From: Rhodothermaceae bacterium Tc-Br11_B2g6_7
Lineage (GTDB): Bacteria > Bacteroidota > Rhodothermia > Rhodothermales > Salinibacteraceae
Assembly: GCA_001564055.1 (NCBI GenBank)
Contig: LKNB01000006.1
Span: 27,365-91,364 of the forward strand
DNA: 64,000 nt
Direction of reading: 5' to 3'
The notes under the pieces are model-generated. The model saw only the letters and a list, made by a program, of their open reading frames with translations. It was not told the DNA's origin and made no database searches. The number at the start of each line of letters is the position of its first letter. Within the stretch, counting starts at the first letter, position 1. This document shows, piece after piece, positions 1-8,614 of this stretch. Made by a program: the position numbers and the translations under genes.

Positions 1-169
1 ATTTAGGCATGATGTGGGAGCGTTGGTCAGCGGAGGATAGCAGCTTGCGGGGCCTACACGCAGTCGGTAGCAGGTGGCCGTCGTCTGTTACGCTTCGCAG
101 AGATGAACCGAGGGGACGGGCTGTCGTTGGCAGGTTTCTCTGATTCCACAGAATAGCTACCGGTACGGT

Positions 170-676
170 ATGAAAAGCCAGGAGTTACGGGCGCTGCAGG
201 CCCCCCTCAAGTCGACCTACACCGATGACCCTGAAGCGGCCCTCGTCACGCTGAGCGCTACAGGTCGCCTGAGCGATGGTATCACCTGCAAGGTGGACAC
301 GGGCAAGGCGCTGGTGGAGGCGGGGCTGCACCCGGCCACCGGCGGCGACGGGATGGCGGCCTGCTCGGGCGATATGCTGCTGGAAGCCCTGGCCGCCTGC
401 GCGGGTGTCACGATGAACGCGGTGGCGACGGCGCTGGACATCGAGCTCACGGAGGGCACGGTTACCGCCGAGGGCGACCTTGATTTCCGCGGGACGCTCG
501 GCGTGTCGAAGGAGGCGCCGGTGGGTTTTCAGGCCATCCGCCTGCACTTCACGCTCACGACCGACGCCGACGAGGAGCAGCTCGCGACGCTGCTGAAGCT
601 CACCGAGCGGTACTGCGTGGTGTACCAGACCATCCGCCAGGGCCCGCCCGTGGAGCTGTCGTACGATGTGGCGTGA
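170..676 (+). CDS. OsmC/Ohr family peroxide-detoxification protein
   Basis: This 168-residue protein has the OsmC fold pattern. The first redox cysteine is C65, in the segment ACSGDMLLEALAACAG. The second is C149, in the segment ERYCVVYQTI. In the OsmC/Ohr family these two cysteines reduce organic hydroperoxides in the cytoplasm. The length is close to the family norm of 140-170 residues, with an N-terminal extension of about 20 residues. The ATG at 170 is the only good start, and no clear ribosome binding site precedes it. The gene stands alone and converges on the sigma factor gene. Which branch (OsmC, Ohr or YhfA-like) cannot be decided by eye; the spacing of the cysteines resembles the YhfA-like group. 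Confidence 0.85.
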   Translation: MKSQELRALQAPLKSTYTDDPEAALVTLSATGRLSDGITCKVDTGKALVEAGLHPATGGDGMAACSGDMLLEALAACAGVTMNAVATALDIELTEGTVTAEGDLDFRGTLGVSKEAPVGFQAIRLHFTLTTDADEEQLATLLKLTERYCVVYQTIRQGPPVELSYDVA

Positions 677-746
677 GGGCTTTCCGGCCCCAAAGCGTGG
701 ATGGACGGCTCAAAACAGCGCGCCCTGCCCCGCACGTCACCCATAC

Positions 747-778
747 AAAAAAGCCTCTCCCCAACAAGGGAAGAGGCT
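747..778 (-). terminator. Rho-independent terminator of the sigma factor gene
   Basis: An inverted repeat pairs AGCCTCT (752-758) with AGAGGCT (772-778). One C/A mismatch and three more G-C pairs close an AACAA loop. Read on the minus strand the stem is followed by a run of six T, the classic intrinsic terminator layout, about 45 bases after the stop codon of the sigma factor gene. There is no T run on the plus-strand side, so it probably does not serve the OsmC gene. Confidence 0.8.
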
Positions 779-822
779 CAGGTAAAGAAGACGTGCAGGT
801 CGTAGCGTTAGAGCAGAGGCAA

Positions 823-1662
823 TTAAGCGATGTGCGTTTGGAGGTCTTCGCGGCGGTTGCGCTGGCGGAGCTTGCGGAGGGCCTTCTCCTTGATCTGGCG
901 GACGCGCTCCCGGGTCAGGTCAAAGCGCTGCCCGATCTCTTCAAGCGTCAGCGGGTGCTCCCGGCCGATGCCGAAGTAGAGGCGCGTGATCTCTGCCTCT
1001 CGGGGGTGCAGGCCGCTCAGGGCGCGCTCGATGTCAATCTTGATGGACTCATCCATCAGCGTCTCGTCGGGGGAGGCGCCTTCGTCGTTCGGGAGGACAT
1101 CCAGCAGGCTGTTGTCGTCCTCGTCGTTGAAGGGAGCATCCATGGAGAGGTGGCGGCCGGCATGCTGCATGGCCTCGCGGACCTTCTCCACGTCGATGTC
1201 CAGCTCGTCGGCCAGCTCTTCAAGGTTGGGGGGGCGGTCGTGCTCCTGGGCCAGCTTTGCACTCAGCTTGCGGATCTTAGAGATGGTGCCGATCCGGTTG
1301 AGCGGCAGGCGGACCACCCGGCTTTGCTCGGCCAATGCCTGCAGGATCGCCTGGCGAATCCACCAGACCGCGTACGAGATAAATTTGAAGCCGCGGGTTT
1401 CGTCGAAGCGCTGGGCGGCCTTGATGAGGCCGTAGTTGCCCTCGTTGATGAGGTCAGCCAGGCTGAGGCCTTGTCCCTGGTACTTCTTAGCGACAGACAC
1501 CACAAAGCGAAGGTTGGCGCGGGTCAGGTCATGCAGGGCTTCCTGGTCGCCTTGTTTAATACGGCGGGCCAGCTCCACTTCCTCTTCGGCCTTGAGCAGA
1601 TCAATCTGGCCGATTTCCTGCAGATACTGATCCAGCATTCGTTGCTGGCGAGGGACGTACAT
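823..1662 (-). CDS. rpoD: RpoD/SigA-family RNA polymerase sigma factor
   Basis: This 279-residue sigma-70 factor starts with the region 1.2 core ([10 protein letters not shown]), as short Bacteroidota primary sigmas do; the large 1.1 region is absent. Region 2 is complete ([18 protein letters not shown], then [17 protein letters not shown] and [12 protein letters not shown]). Region 3 follows, and region 4 carries the helix-turn-helix [29 protein letters not shown]. The N-terminus [12 protein letters not shown] lacks the MRQLKI leader common in the phylum's housekeeping sigma, so a group 2 paralogue is possible. Primary sigma is the simpler reading. It lies alone behind its own terminator; 238 bases separate it from the upstream GH3 gene. 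Confidence 0.9.
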   Translation of the reverse strand: MYVPRQQRMLDQYLQEIGQIDLLKAEEEVELARRIKQGDQEALHDLTRANLRFVVSVAKKYQGQGLSLADLINEGNYGLIKAAQRFDETRGFKFISYAVWWIRQAILQALAEQSRVVRLPLNRIGTISKIRKLSAKLAQEHDRPPNLEELADELDIDVEKVREAMQHAGRHLSMDAPFNDEDDNSLLDVLPNDEGASPDETLMDESIKIDIERALSGLHPREAEITRLYFGIGREHPLTLEEIGQRFDLTRERVRQIKEKALRKLRQRNRREDLQTHIA

Positions 1663-1900
1663 AAACCATCCGGGGGTTGAATGAGACGAAGCGAGGATGC
1701 TGCGGCGTGGGGCCCGTAGGCCAGAACGGTGGGGCTATAGACGAGCAGTGGGAGGCCCCAGCGGGCATAGCACACAGAGAAAAAGCCGCAAGATTCGCGA
1801 AAAAGCAGCATGCAAACGGCGTATTGCCATGTGAGATCCGAACCAGTGCATGCCCGTGGTGTTGCGGCCGTCAGAAGGTAAGGGGCGGTATGCTATGGAC

Positions 1901-3448
1901 TTACGCATTGTTTCGGGCCAGGTCGAGAATCCCGTCGGCGGTATGGCGCTCTTCGCTCATGCGCGGCATTTTGGTCTGGCTGCTGACGGTCTCGTGGGCC
2001 TGACGAAGCCACGTGTGGAAGGTGCCGGGAGGCACGGAGACGACCTCAGGAGTGGCAAGGGCATCGCCCTCGCGCCGGATGCGGTAATGCCGGTTAGCCT
2101 CCAGCAGGTAGCTGTCAATCAAGTCGGCAAACGCGGAGAGGTCATCGGGGGGCGTTTCGAACTCCACCAGCCATTGGTGGGCCGGGGGACGATCGGTATC
2201 GGCCAACAGGGGGGCCAGATGAAATTCGCTGAAGTGCGTCCTCGTTTGCTGGCAGGCGTGATAGAGCGCTTCTCGGGCTTCTTCTCCAAACAGTGCTTCG
2301 CCATACTTGTCGATCATCTCGCTGGTACGGCCGGCCACGACAATCTTGTACGGGTCTTTTTGGGTGAAGCGCACGACGTCGCCCACCTGATACGCCCAGA
2401 GCCCGCTGGCATTGCTGACAAACGTTGCGTAGCGCACGCCCGTCTCGATGGTTTCGAGGGTGTAGCGTGTAGGGTTGGGGCTGGAGAGCTCGTCCATACG
2501 CACAAATTCGTAAAACACGCCGGCGTTGGTGTGGAGCAGGAGGGCCGGATCATGGACTTCGTTTTGGAAGGCGAAGAAGCCCTCCGAGGCGCCGTAGGTT
2601 TCTACAAAATCCAGGCGGGGCAGTCCGATCAGCTCCTGCAACAGCTCCCGGTACGAATCCAGGGCAACGCCGCCCGAGATAAAGACCTGGAGGTTGGGCC
2701 AGATTTCCCCGACCGTCTGCACGTTGGTGTCGTGCCGAGCATTGTACCGCTCGATGAGGATATGAAAGAGGGAGGCGGCCCAGGAGGGCACCATCACCAT
2801 CAAGCGGATGTCCTGGTCCATCGCCCGGTCGGCGATCGCCTCGAGCTTACGGCGCCAGTTGGGTTCGTCCAGCACGTCATCAGACACCGCCTGAAACAAC
2901 GTGCGGAAGAAACCCGGGGCGTGCTCGGCCAGAATACCGCTGACCTCTCCGGCCAGTACGCCCGGGCGCTGGGGGTCTTCGTCGAGCGTGCCGGGAATGG
3001 TGAGGTGCTTGCCGAGCAAGAACTGCCAGTGGCCGGTTTCGACGAGGTAATTCATTCCCACGCCCAGGCTAAACGACCGGTTGTGGGCAATGGTAGCGTC
3101 GGAAATGGGCATCACCTTGCCCTCGGAGGTGGTGCCGCTGGAGACGGCAAAGTTGGTTGTGCGCCCCGGCCAGAAGACGTCAGGTACGCCATCGCGGACG
3201 CGGGCGGCATCGTCGCAGATGTCCTCCCATTGGTGGAGCGGGACGCGTTCCTGAAACGCCGCGACCACGTCCGGCGCGTCGGCGATCGCGGCGAAGTCAA
3301 ACCGCTGGCCCCACTTTGTGCCAGCAGCTGTACGCAAGAGGTCGCGCAGCAGCGTGCGCTGCGTGGTGAGGGGCGCGCGTTTGCCTTGCTCGGCACGGCG
3401 CAGGGGGCCCGGCACAGCACGCAGAAGAGAACCGATAAACGAAACCAT
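1901..3448 (-). CDS. GH3 auxin-responsive promoter family protein (acyl-adenylate/amide synthetase-like)
   Basis: About 515 residues. GH3 proteins belong to the acyl-adenylate-forming superfamily; plant members join amino acids to plant hormones, and the bacterial members are mostly uncharacterised. Visible features are the ATP-binding loop (FAVSSGTTSEGKVMPIS), the YGASEGFFAFQ motif in the middle, and GLWAYQVGDVVRFT before the C-terminal domain. The reading frame is open upstream to a GTG at 3511. I chose the ATG at 3448 because MVSFIGSLLRAVPGPLRR matches the family's N-terminus and the upstream residues look like spurious translation. The substrate is unknown. A 536-codon open frame on the opposite strand is a GC-driven shadow. 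Confidence 0.85.
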   Translation of the reverse strand: MVSFIGSLLRAVPGPLRRAEQGKRAPLTTQRTLLRDLLRTAAGTKWGQRFDFAAIADAPDVVAAFQERVPLHQWEDICDDAARVRDGVPDVFWPGRTTNFAVSSGTTSEGKVMPISDATIAHNRSFSLGVGMNYLVETGHWQFLLGKHLTIPGTLDEDPQRPGVLAGEVSGILAEHAPGFFRTLFQAVSDDVLDEPNWRRKLEAIADRAMDQDIRLMVMVPSWAASLFHILIERYNARHDTNVQTVGEIWPNLQVFISGGVALDSYRELLQELIGLPRLDFVETYGASEGFFAFQNEVHDPALLLHTNAGVFYEFVRMDELSSPNPTRYTLETIETGVRYATFVSNASGLWAYQVGDVVRFTQKDPYKIVVAGRTSEMIDKYGEALFGEEAREALYHACQQTRTHFSEFHLAPLLADTDRPPAHQWLVEFETPPDDLSAFADLIDSYLLEANRHYRIRREGDALATPEVVSVPPGTFHTWLRQAHETVSSQTKMPRMSEERHTADGILDLARNNA

Positions 3449-3578
3449 AAAGGAGGATAGCAGACACAAAAACAGTGACCGCGCATGGCCCGCACGGAGC
3501 CCGTAGCGCACGCCGTACGTAGGCGGGAGACCGTCTACGTTTCACTCGGGGAAAGTTGCCCGTACGGCATCCCGGCGG

Positions 3579-4373
3579 TTACTTTTGCCGAAGGGCCAGA
3601 AACGTCATGTCATCGGTCGCCGGGCGTCCGGCCCAGAGATCGCTGCGCGACTTGAGTTGCTCGATGAGCGCGTGGGGAGGCAGGGGTGCGACGGAGGCAA
3701 AGAAGTCAGCGATGCGCCGGTAGCCCAGCATGTCGCCGGCATCGTTGAATCGCTCGGAGAGCCCGTCGCTCATCAGGAGGACCTGATCGTTGGGGGCGAG
3801 CTCCACGGTCTGCTCCGCATAGGCAAAGTCGTGGATGCTGCCGAGGGGGAGGCCCTTCAGCACCACAAACTCCACATGACCGGAGCCGGCGCGGTAGACG
3901 AGCGCAGGCGGCATCCCGGCCGTGGCGATTTGCAACGTGCGGGCGTTGTAGCGCAGCAGCGAGAGGCTCATGTAGAGCCCGCACAGGTTCATGCGGCGAA
4001 TGGTACCGGAGAACCGCGATAGCGCGTCGGTGAGCGGTTCCTCAGGCGCGACCGTCTGGAAGAGCGTCTTCGCCGCAGTGGCCATCATACTGGCCGGCAA
4101 GCCGTGGCCTGTAGCGTCGCCAATGGCCAAGAGGAGGCGGTCATCGCCCTCAGGGCGCACGTCATAGTAATCGCCACCGACCTCAGTAGCGGCGTACAGC
4201 ACGGCATCCAACTCCACCTGAGGGTGATTCGGCATCACGTCCGGTAGCATGCACTGCTGGAGGGCGCGTACGCTCTGAATTTCTTGCTCCTGCCGAACGG
4301 CCGTGGGAGCATCCGGATGTTGAGGGTATGCGGCGGAAACCATATAACGAGGTCGATTAGCTATCATAGCCAA
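3579..4373 (-). CDS. SpoIIE/RsbU-type PP2C protein serine phosphatase
   Basis: 264 residues consisting almost only of a PPM/PP2C phosphatase domain of the SpoIIE class. The metal-binding motifs are present in order: EVGGDYYDV near residue 65, IGDATGHGLPASM near 87, LLMSDGLSE near 203 and TDDMTFLAL at the C-terminus. Members of this class dephosphorylate anti-sigma-factor antagonists in partner-switching systems. Here there is no sensor domain and no antagonist or kinase gene beside it, so the target must be elsewhere. The segment QEQEIQSVRALQQCMLP before the domain is the usual linker helix. The third codon is a second ATG; either could be the start. Confidence 0.88.
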   Translation of the reverse strand: MAMIANRPRYMVSAAYPQHPDAPTAVRQEQEIQSVRALQQCMLPDVMPNHPQVELDAVLYAATEVGGDYYDVRPEGDDRLLLAIGDATGHGLPASMMATAAKTLFQTVAPEEPLTDALSRFSGTIRRMNLCGLYMSLSLLRYNARTLQIATAGMPPALVYRAGSGHVEFVVLKGLPLGSIHDFAYAEQTVELAPNDQVLLMSDGLSERFNDAGDMLGYRRIADFFASVAPLPPHALIEQLKSRSDLWAGRPATDDMTFLALRQK

Positions 4374-4512
4374 ATAGAAAGATGAAGTAGATCGTCACGT
4401 TCCGTTCGGCTCACGGTCTTAGCTTGCGCGTCACAAGCATGAACACGTCCCACAGACTCGGTGAAGGGGGTGCCAAGCCAGACGTGGAAATCGCGGGGAG
4501 GATCGGGCATGC

Positions 4513-5079
4513 TTAACGGGGCGGACGGCTCCGCTGTCCGGTGCTGCCGTCCACGGTCCAGAACCCGCGCCCTTCGCCCCGGGCGCGCGTCTCGGCCGCA
4601 ATGAAGGCGTCCGCCTCCTGGTAGTCTCCGCGCTGCGCCTGGGCAAAGCCCTGCGTCAGGAGATGCTCGTTCAAGAACACGCGGTCGCCGCTGTCTTCCG
4701 CAATGAAGTAGACGTAGGCCAGCAGGGCGCCGTCCGGGGTGCGGTGGTCGTGGGCACGGTAGGCCGGGTCATAGGCCAGTTCCACGGTGGCGCCCTCGGC
4801 GGTGTCAACCACGAACCCATGCGCGGCTTCCGCCCGGGCCCGCAACGCCGCCGGCTCCTGACTGGTGCGCAGTGCCCATCGCTCCAGATCGGGCCCGTAG
4901 GTACGGGGCGGCACGTCCACCCCAATCAGCCGCACGCGCTCGCCATCGGACAGGTGCAGCGTATGGGCTTCCGCTACAGAGGCGACCACAAGGGTATCAT
5001 CTGCGGCGGACAGCGAACGTGGCGGTACATCCCCGCCGGAAAACAGCGCGACGGAGATCAACAGGATAAAGAGATGCAT
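4513..5079 (-). CDS. Exported staphylococcal-nuclease-like (SNase) protein, catalytic Arg apparently lost
   Basis: Roughly 188 residues. An N-terminal signal (MHLFILLISVALFSGG) predicts export. The body follows the thermonuclease fold: AHTLHLSDGERVRLIGVDVP, then ALLAYVYF and FLNEHLLTQGFAQAQ. In active nucleases the last region reads D-x-x-G-R-x-LAYV. Here the Arg position holds Ala (TPDGALLAYV), and the usual Pro-Glu after the IGxDxP motif is missing. Nuclease activity is therefore doubtful; the fold assignment is safer than the reaction. The frame is open to an earlier ATG at 5100; the ATG at 5079 gives a normal signal peptide. It follows the small lipoprotein gene on the same strand. Confidence 0.75.
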   Translation of the reverse strand: MHLFILLISVALFSGGDVPPRSLSAADDTLVVASVAEAHTLHLSDGERVRLIGVDVPPRTYGPDLERWALRTSQEPAALRARAEAAHGFVVDTAEGATVELAYDPAYRAHDHRTPDGALLAYVYFIAEDSGDRVFLNEHLLTQGFAQAQRGDYQEADAFIAAETRARGEGRGFWTVDGSTGQRSRPPR

Positions 5080-5274
5080 GGCGCGCAGGCAGCAAGACAA
5101 GACAAAAAGACGGTAACAGACCCTTCAGGTATCGTGCAAACCGCCGTAGCACTTAACCGCAGGTCATCCTGCTCTGCCCTGCACGTAGCGTGCCAGTCTG
5201 TGCGCTGGGTGCCTGAACCGCTCTTATCTGTACCGGGCAGCCTCCGCCTGCGGTTCCTCAGGGAGGAACGTCCT

Positions 5275-5715
5275 TCAGGAGCGGTCGACCAGCAGGTTCA
5301 AGTTGCGGTAAAACGAGCGCCGGTAATTGGGGCCACTTTGGCCGGCGTATGATCCCCCGCGCGCCTCGCTCTGCTCAGCCCGGATGCGGACCCTGCCGTC
5401 GGCGTCGGCAGGCTCAATGAGCACCGTCATCTGCTGTTGCAGCGCGCCACCAGTTTCGCTTGCGCGGTCGCGTTCCAGCAGAGCCTCAACGCGCACCCGG
5501 TTGCCCTCCAGGCGGTCGATGACCGCGTTGCCTGTAAAGCCGGTTCGGACCAGCGCCTCTTCCACCAGGTTGATGGCTTCATCGGTGGTGAGCTGGTATT
5601 CAACGCCCTGCGTAGCGCCGATGCCGCCGCAGCCTGTTGGGAGCATGAGCAGAAGGGCAACGCCAGCAAACCAGTAGATCGGGGAGGTGCTTCGGGAGCG
5701 GAGAAGGGCGCGCAT
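5275..5715 (-). CDS. Small lipoprotein of unknown function
   Basis: 146 residues. The start MRALLRSR is followed by a hydrophobic stretch (WFAGVALLLMLPTGC) ending in a lipobox with Cys29, so the protein should be lipid-anchored. The mature part contains a predicted helix (TTDEAINLVEEALVRTG), an alternating beta region with many Val and Arg, and a C-terminal SFYRNLNLLVDRS. I recognise no family. It lies between pcm upstream and the SNase-like gene downstream, all on the minus strand. A 7-bp hairpin (5253-5269) just after the stop codon has no T run, so it is at best a weak terminator. Confidence 0.7.
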   Translation of the reverse strand: MRALLRSRSTSPIYWFAGVALLLMLPTGCGGIGATQGVEYQLTTDEAINLVEEALVRTGFTGNAVIDRLEGNRVRVEALLERDRASETGGALQQQMTVLIEPADADGRVRIRAEQSEARGGSYAGQSGPNYRRSFYRNLNLLVDRS

Positions 5716-5874
5716 GGGAGCGAAGGGGTGGGTAACAAGGAGCAGGCCGCCAGTGCTGGCGTTGAGTATCGTCCACCATACGAAATGCCGTTGTTCTCTT
5801 CCACTCTTTTGTTCGGCCAGCAGTGCGGCGGTGGTGTCCCGCGCGCGGTGATGGCTACGGCGTTTTGCTGCAGC

Positions 5875-6558
5875 CTATTCTGTCTCCTCCTGTTCCAGCC
5901 CGCCTTCGGCGCCTACCAGCGGCACAAAGCGAAACCGGTGGTGGCTCTCCTGCTCATAGGAGTCCTCCCCCGTGCGATACACGCGCCGCATCACCTGTCC
6001 GCCGGATTCGCCGACCGGAACCACCAGGCGGCCGCCGTCATGTTTTGCGGACGGCACCCGAAGCTGCTCCATCAGCGGCTGCGGTACGTCGGCTGCGCCG
6101 GCCGTCACCACGATGCCATCGTACGGGGCGAACGCCGGCCACCCAAGCGACCCGTCGCCGGCCCGGGAGACGACCCGGTAGCCGAGGTCCTCCAGCACGT
6201 CGGTGGCTCGCTGCAGCAGGGCGCGGTGCCGCTCAATGGTGAAGACGCGCGCGCCCATCTCGCAGAGCACCGCCGCCTGGTAGCCGCTGCCGGTTCCCAC
6301 CTCCAGCACGCGGTCGTCCGGCTGAACGTCCAGCAGCATCGTCTGATAGGCTACCGTGAAGGGCTGGGAGATCGTCTGTCGCTTGCCGATGGGCAGCGCT
6401 TCGTCGCGGTAGGCCCGGTTGCGCAGGGCCGGCTCCACAAACGCGTGGCGCGGGACCTTGGCGATGGCTTTGAGGACGCGTTTGTCGTCGATGCCGCGCT
6501 CGTGCAGCTCTTCCACCAGCCGCCGGCGTTGCTGTTGGTACTTGCGAGAGGAAGCCAT
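5875..6558 (-). CDS. pcm: Protein-L-isoaspartate O-methyltransferase
   Basis: 227 residues. This cytoplasmic repair enzyme methylates abnormal L-isoaspartyl residues with S-adenosylmethionine. The family signature is complete: RHAFVEPALRNRAY, the substrate loop QTISQPFTVAYQ around residue 64, the SAM motif RVLEVGTGSGYQAAVL at 83-98, and the later DGIVVTAGA and GRLVVPVGE segments. The C-terminal tail after LVVPV is somewhat longer and acidic. It is the third gene of a minus-strand run folP-cdaA-pcm, 60 bases after cdaA, and is probably cotranscribed with them. Confidence 0.93.
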   Translation of the reverse strand: MASSRKYQQQRRRLVEELHERGIDDKRVLKAIAKVPRHAFVEPALRNRAYRDEALPIGKRQTISQPFTVAYQTMLLDVQPDDRVLEVGTGSGYQAAVLCEMGARVFTIERHRALLQRATDVLEDLGYRVVSRAGDGSLGWPAFAPYDGIVVTAGAADVPQPLMEQLRVPSAKHDGGRLVVPVGESGGQVMRRVYRTGEDSYEQESHHRFRFVPLVGAEGGLEQEETE

Positions 6559-6618
6559 GGGTGGGTAGGGGTGCAGAAAACAAGTGGGAAACGAGTAGCG
6601 GGCGGGGCCCGGCGTAGG

Positions 6619-7401
6619 TCAGGCGGCAGCGGTTGCTGAGGGGGCGCTGAGGGCATCCATCAGCTGGGCCTGCAACTCCTCCGCGGTGAGGTTGGAGATG
6701 AGGTCGCCGTTGCGGGAGACCGAGATCGTCCCAGTCTCTTCCGACACCACAATCACAAACGCATCGGTTTGCTCTGTGAGGCCCACGGCAGCGCGGTGCC
6801 GCAGCCCCAGTTGTGGGCTGAGCTTCATGCTGGTAGAGACCGGCAGGATGCACCGGGCAGCTTCCAGCTTGCGGTTGCGGATGATCACGGCGCCATCATG
6901 CAGCGGGTTCTGCCCGTGAAAGAGCGTCACCAGCAAGTCGCTGCTCACCCGCGCCCCCACCTGTTTGCCGGTTTCGATATAGTTGCGGAGCCCGGTTGAC
7001 CGCTCCATGACGATGAGCGCGCCAATGTGTCGTTCGCTCATGTGCCGCGCCGCCTTGGTGACCTCCTCCACCAGTTCATCCTGATCGGACGAGGCAACGA
7101 AGCGGCGAACCAGCGGGTTTTGCCCCAGCAGCAACAGCAGTCGCCGGATCTCGGGTTGAAAGAGCACGATAATGGCAAGGACCGCCACGTCCCCGATCGT
7201 AGAGAAGAGCGTCTCCATGATCGTCATGTTGGCCGCCGTCACGATCACCTGCACGAGGTACAGCGCCAGCACCCCCAGGAAGATAGACACGGCCAGCGTG
7301 CCGCGCATCAACAGGTAGAGCTTATAGAGGAGGTAGGAGACCAGGGCCACCTCCAGCACATCGACGATGCGGATGGGAATGAACCAGTCGAAAAGCGTCA
7401 C
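6619..7401 (-). CDS. cdaA: Diadenylate cyclase (c-di-AMP synthase), CdaA type
   Basis: 260 residues. The enzyme makes cyclic di-AMP from two ATP at the membrane. Three hydrophobic segments occupy residues 1-82, as in CdaA/YbbP proteins. The DisA_N catalytic domain follows, with the DGA motif at 169-171 and the RHR motif at 201-203 (GLRHRAAVGLTEQTDA), both intact. A variable tail ends in SAPSATAAA. It starts 51 bases after folP, an order seen repeatedly in Bacteroidota. No c-di-AMP phosphodiesterase, CdaR or GlmM gene is nearby. Confidence 0.93.
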   Translation of the reverse strand: MTLFDWFIPIRIVDVLEVALVSYLLYKLYLLMRGTLAVSIFLGVLALYLVQVIVTAANMTIMETLFSTIGDVAVLAIIVLFQPEIRRLLLLLGQNPLVRRFVASSDQDELVEEVTKAARHMSERHIGALIVMERSTGLRNYIETGKQVGARVSSDLLVTLFHGQNPLHDGAVIIRNRKLEAARCILPVSTSMKLSPQLGLRHRAAVGLTEQTDAFVIVVSEETGTISVSRNGDLISNLTAEELQAQLMDALSAPSATAAA

Positions 7402-7452
7402 GGGCGGGGTAGGTGGGGCGGGAACGGAGGGGGGCGAGAGGGCGGCTTCGGC

Positions 7453-8364
7453 TTACTGACCTGCGCGCGCCGTCGCCGTCAACAACGCGAGCATGTCAAC
7501 GGTAGGGCCTACGTCATGGGTCCGCACCAGCGAGGCACCGCGGAGCACAGCCACGGCCGTGGCGCCAAGGCTTCCGAAGAGGCGGTCTTTGATCGGCACA
7601 GGGGTGCCCGGGTTGCCCAGTACAGCGCCGATGCTGCTCTTGCGGGAGATCCCGACCATCACCGGATGCCCGAGGTCCACCAGGCGGTCCACCGCGTTGA
7701 CCAGGCGCAGGTTTTCCTGGGTGGTCTTGCCAAACCCAACGCCCGGGTCCACGGCCACATCGCTGACGCCCGCTGCTTGGGCAAGGGTCACCGCCTCGTG
7801 CAGGGCATCCGTGACTTCCGCGACGACGTCCGTGTACGTGTGCTCGTGGGGCATGGCACCGGGCCTGCCCAGCGAGTGCATCAAGATGAGGGGCGCACCG
7901 GCCTCGGCGGCCACCTCCGCCATCTCGGGGTAGATACGTAGGCCGGTGATGTCGTTGATGAGATGCGCCCCGGCGCCGAGTGCTGCGCGGGCCACCTCAG
8001 GCTTGTAGGTATCCACCGAGATGAGCACCTCCGGAAAGCGTGCGGCGATGCCTTCTACCACGGGCACCACACGCTCACGCTCTTCCTGCAGCGCCACGGC
8101 CTCAGCCCCTTCGCCGTACGTCTTCCCGGCCGGCCGCGAGGATTCGCCTCCCACGTCGATGATGGCGGCTCCTTCGGCAATCATCTCCTCCGTTCGTGCC
8201 AGCGCCGCATCCAGGTCGGTGTACTGCCCGCCATCGGAGAACGAATCTGGGGTGACATTCAAGATGCCCATCACCTGCGCCGGTCCATCGGGAACGGGCC
8301 GGCAATCCAGGGCGCGCCCACGGCAATCGAGGATGAATGAATCGGGCTCGGCGTGTTCAGGCAT
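7453..8364 (-). CDS. folP: Dihydropteroate synthase
   Basis: 303 residues. The enzyme condenses p-aminobenzoate with the pterin pyrophosphate in folate synthesis and is the sulfonamide target. Signature segments are VMGILNVTPDSFSDGG near residue 32, AIIDVGGESSRPAG near 67, ISVDTYKPEVA, LINDITGL, DPGVGFGKTTQENL and VGISRKSSIG. The length is slightly above the usual 260-290 because of an N-terminal leader. It is the first gene of the folP-cdaA-pcm run. The upstream region, shared with the divergent DJ-1 gene, contains a 7-bp inverted repeat (8411-8417 with 8431-8437). Confidence 0.95.
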   Translation of the reverse strand: MPEHAEPDSFILDCRGRALDCRPVPDGPAQVMGILNVTPDSFSDGGQYTDLDAALARTEEMIAEGAAIIDVGGESSRPAGKTYGEGAEAVALQEERERVVPVVEGIAARFPEVLISVDTYKPEVARAALGAGAHLINDITGLRIYPEMAEVAAEAGAPLILMHSLGRPGAMPHEHTYTDVVAEVTDALHEAVTLAQAAGVSDVAVDPGVGFGKTTQENLRLVNAVDRLVDLGHPVMVGISRKSSIGAVLGNPGTPVPIKDRLFGSLGATAVAVLRGASLVRTHDVGPTVDMLALLTATARAGQ

Positions 8365-8532
8365 AGGTGTTAGCAGGTTGAACGGAAAGGATAGAATCGC
8401 GTGGCACCATACGAACCTCGCAACCTCTGGGGTTCGTGCGATACTGGCAGCTGAGCCCGTCCCATACTTGGTGCGCGAGGCGTGGGCAGGAGCCGCTGCA
8501 GGGGCACCATTTAAACTTTCGTAACAGACCTC

Positions 8533-8565
8533 TTGGACCCTTTGGTGGGTAGAGCGTTACATTTG
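8533..8565 (+). promoter_or_regulatory. Candidate Bacteroidota-type promoter for the DJ-1 family gene
   Basis: TACATTTG at 8558-8565 matches the phylum's -7 consensus TAnnTTTG exactly. TTGG at 8533-8536, 21 bases upstream, can act as the -33 element (consensus TTTG, spacing about 19-21). The start codon lies 50 bases downstream. A second TTTG at 8541 has a poorer spacing. This is a pattern match only. Confidence 0.45.
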
Positions 8566-8614
8566 GCACATAGACTGCAATACCTTACGAACCCAATTCG
8601 ACGGAGGTAGCGGT

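Noticed and set aside
673..1680. A 335-codon plus-strand frame across the sigma factor gene
   Set aside because: It is antisense to an unmistakable sigma-70 factor and runs through the sigma factor's terminator.
1850..3460. A 536-codon open frame on the plus strand opposite the GH3 gene
   Set aside because: It mirrors the GH3 gene almost end to end and shows no domain; high GC at third positions keeps the opposite strand free of stops. The GH3 motifs on the minus strand are clear.
8411..8437. Hairpin with GGTTCGT that recalls a tRNA T-arm
   Set aside because: There is no acceptor stem, D-arm or anticodon arm around it, and the loop is 13 bases long.
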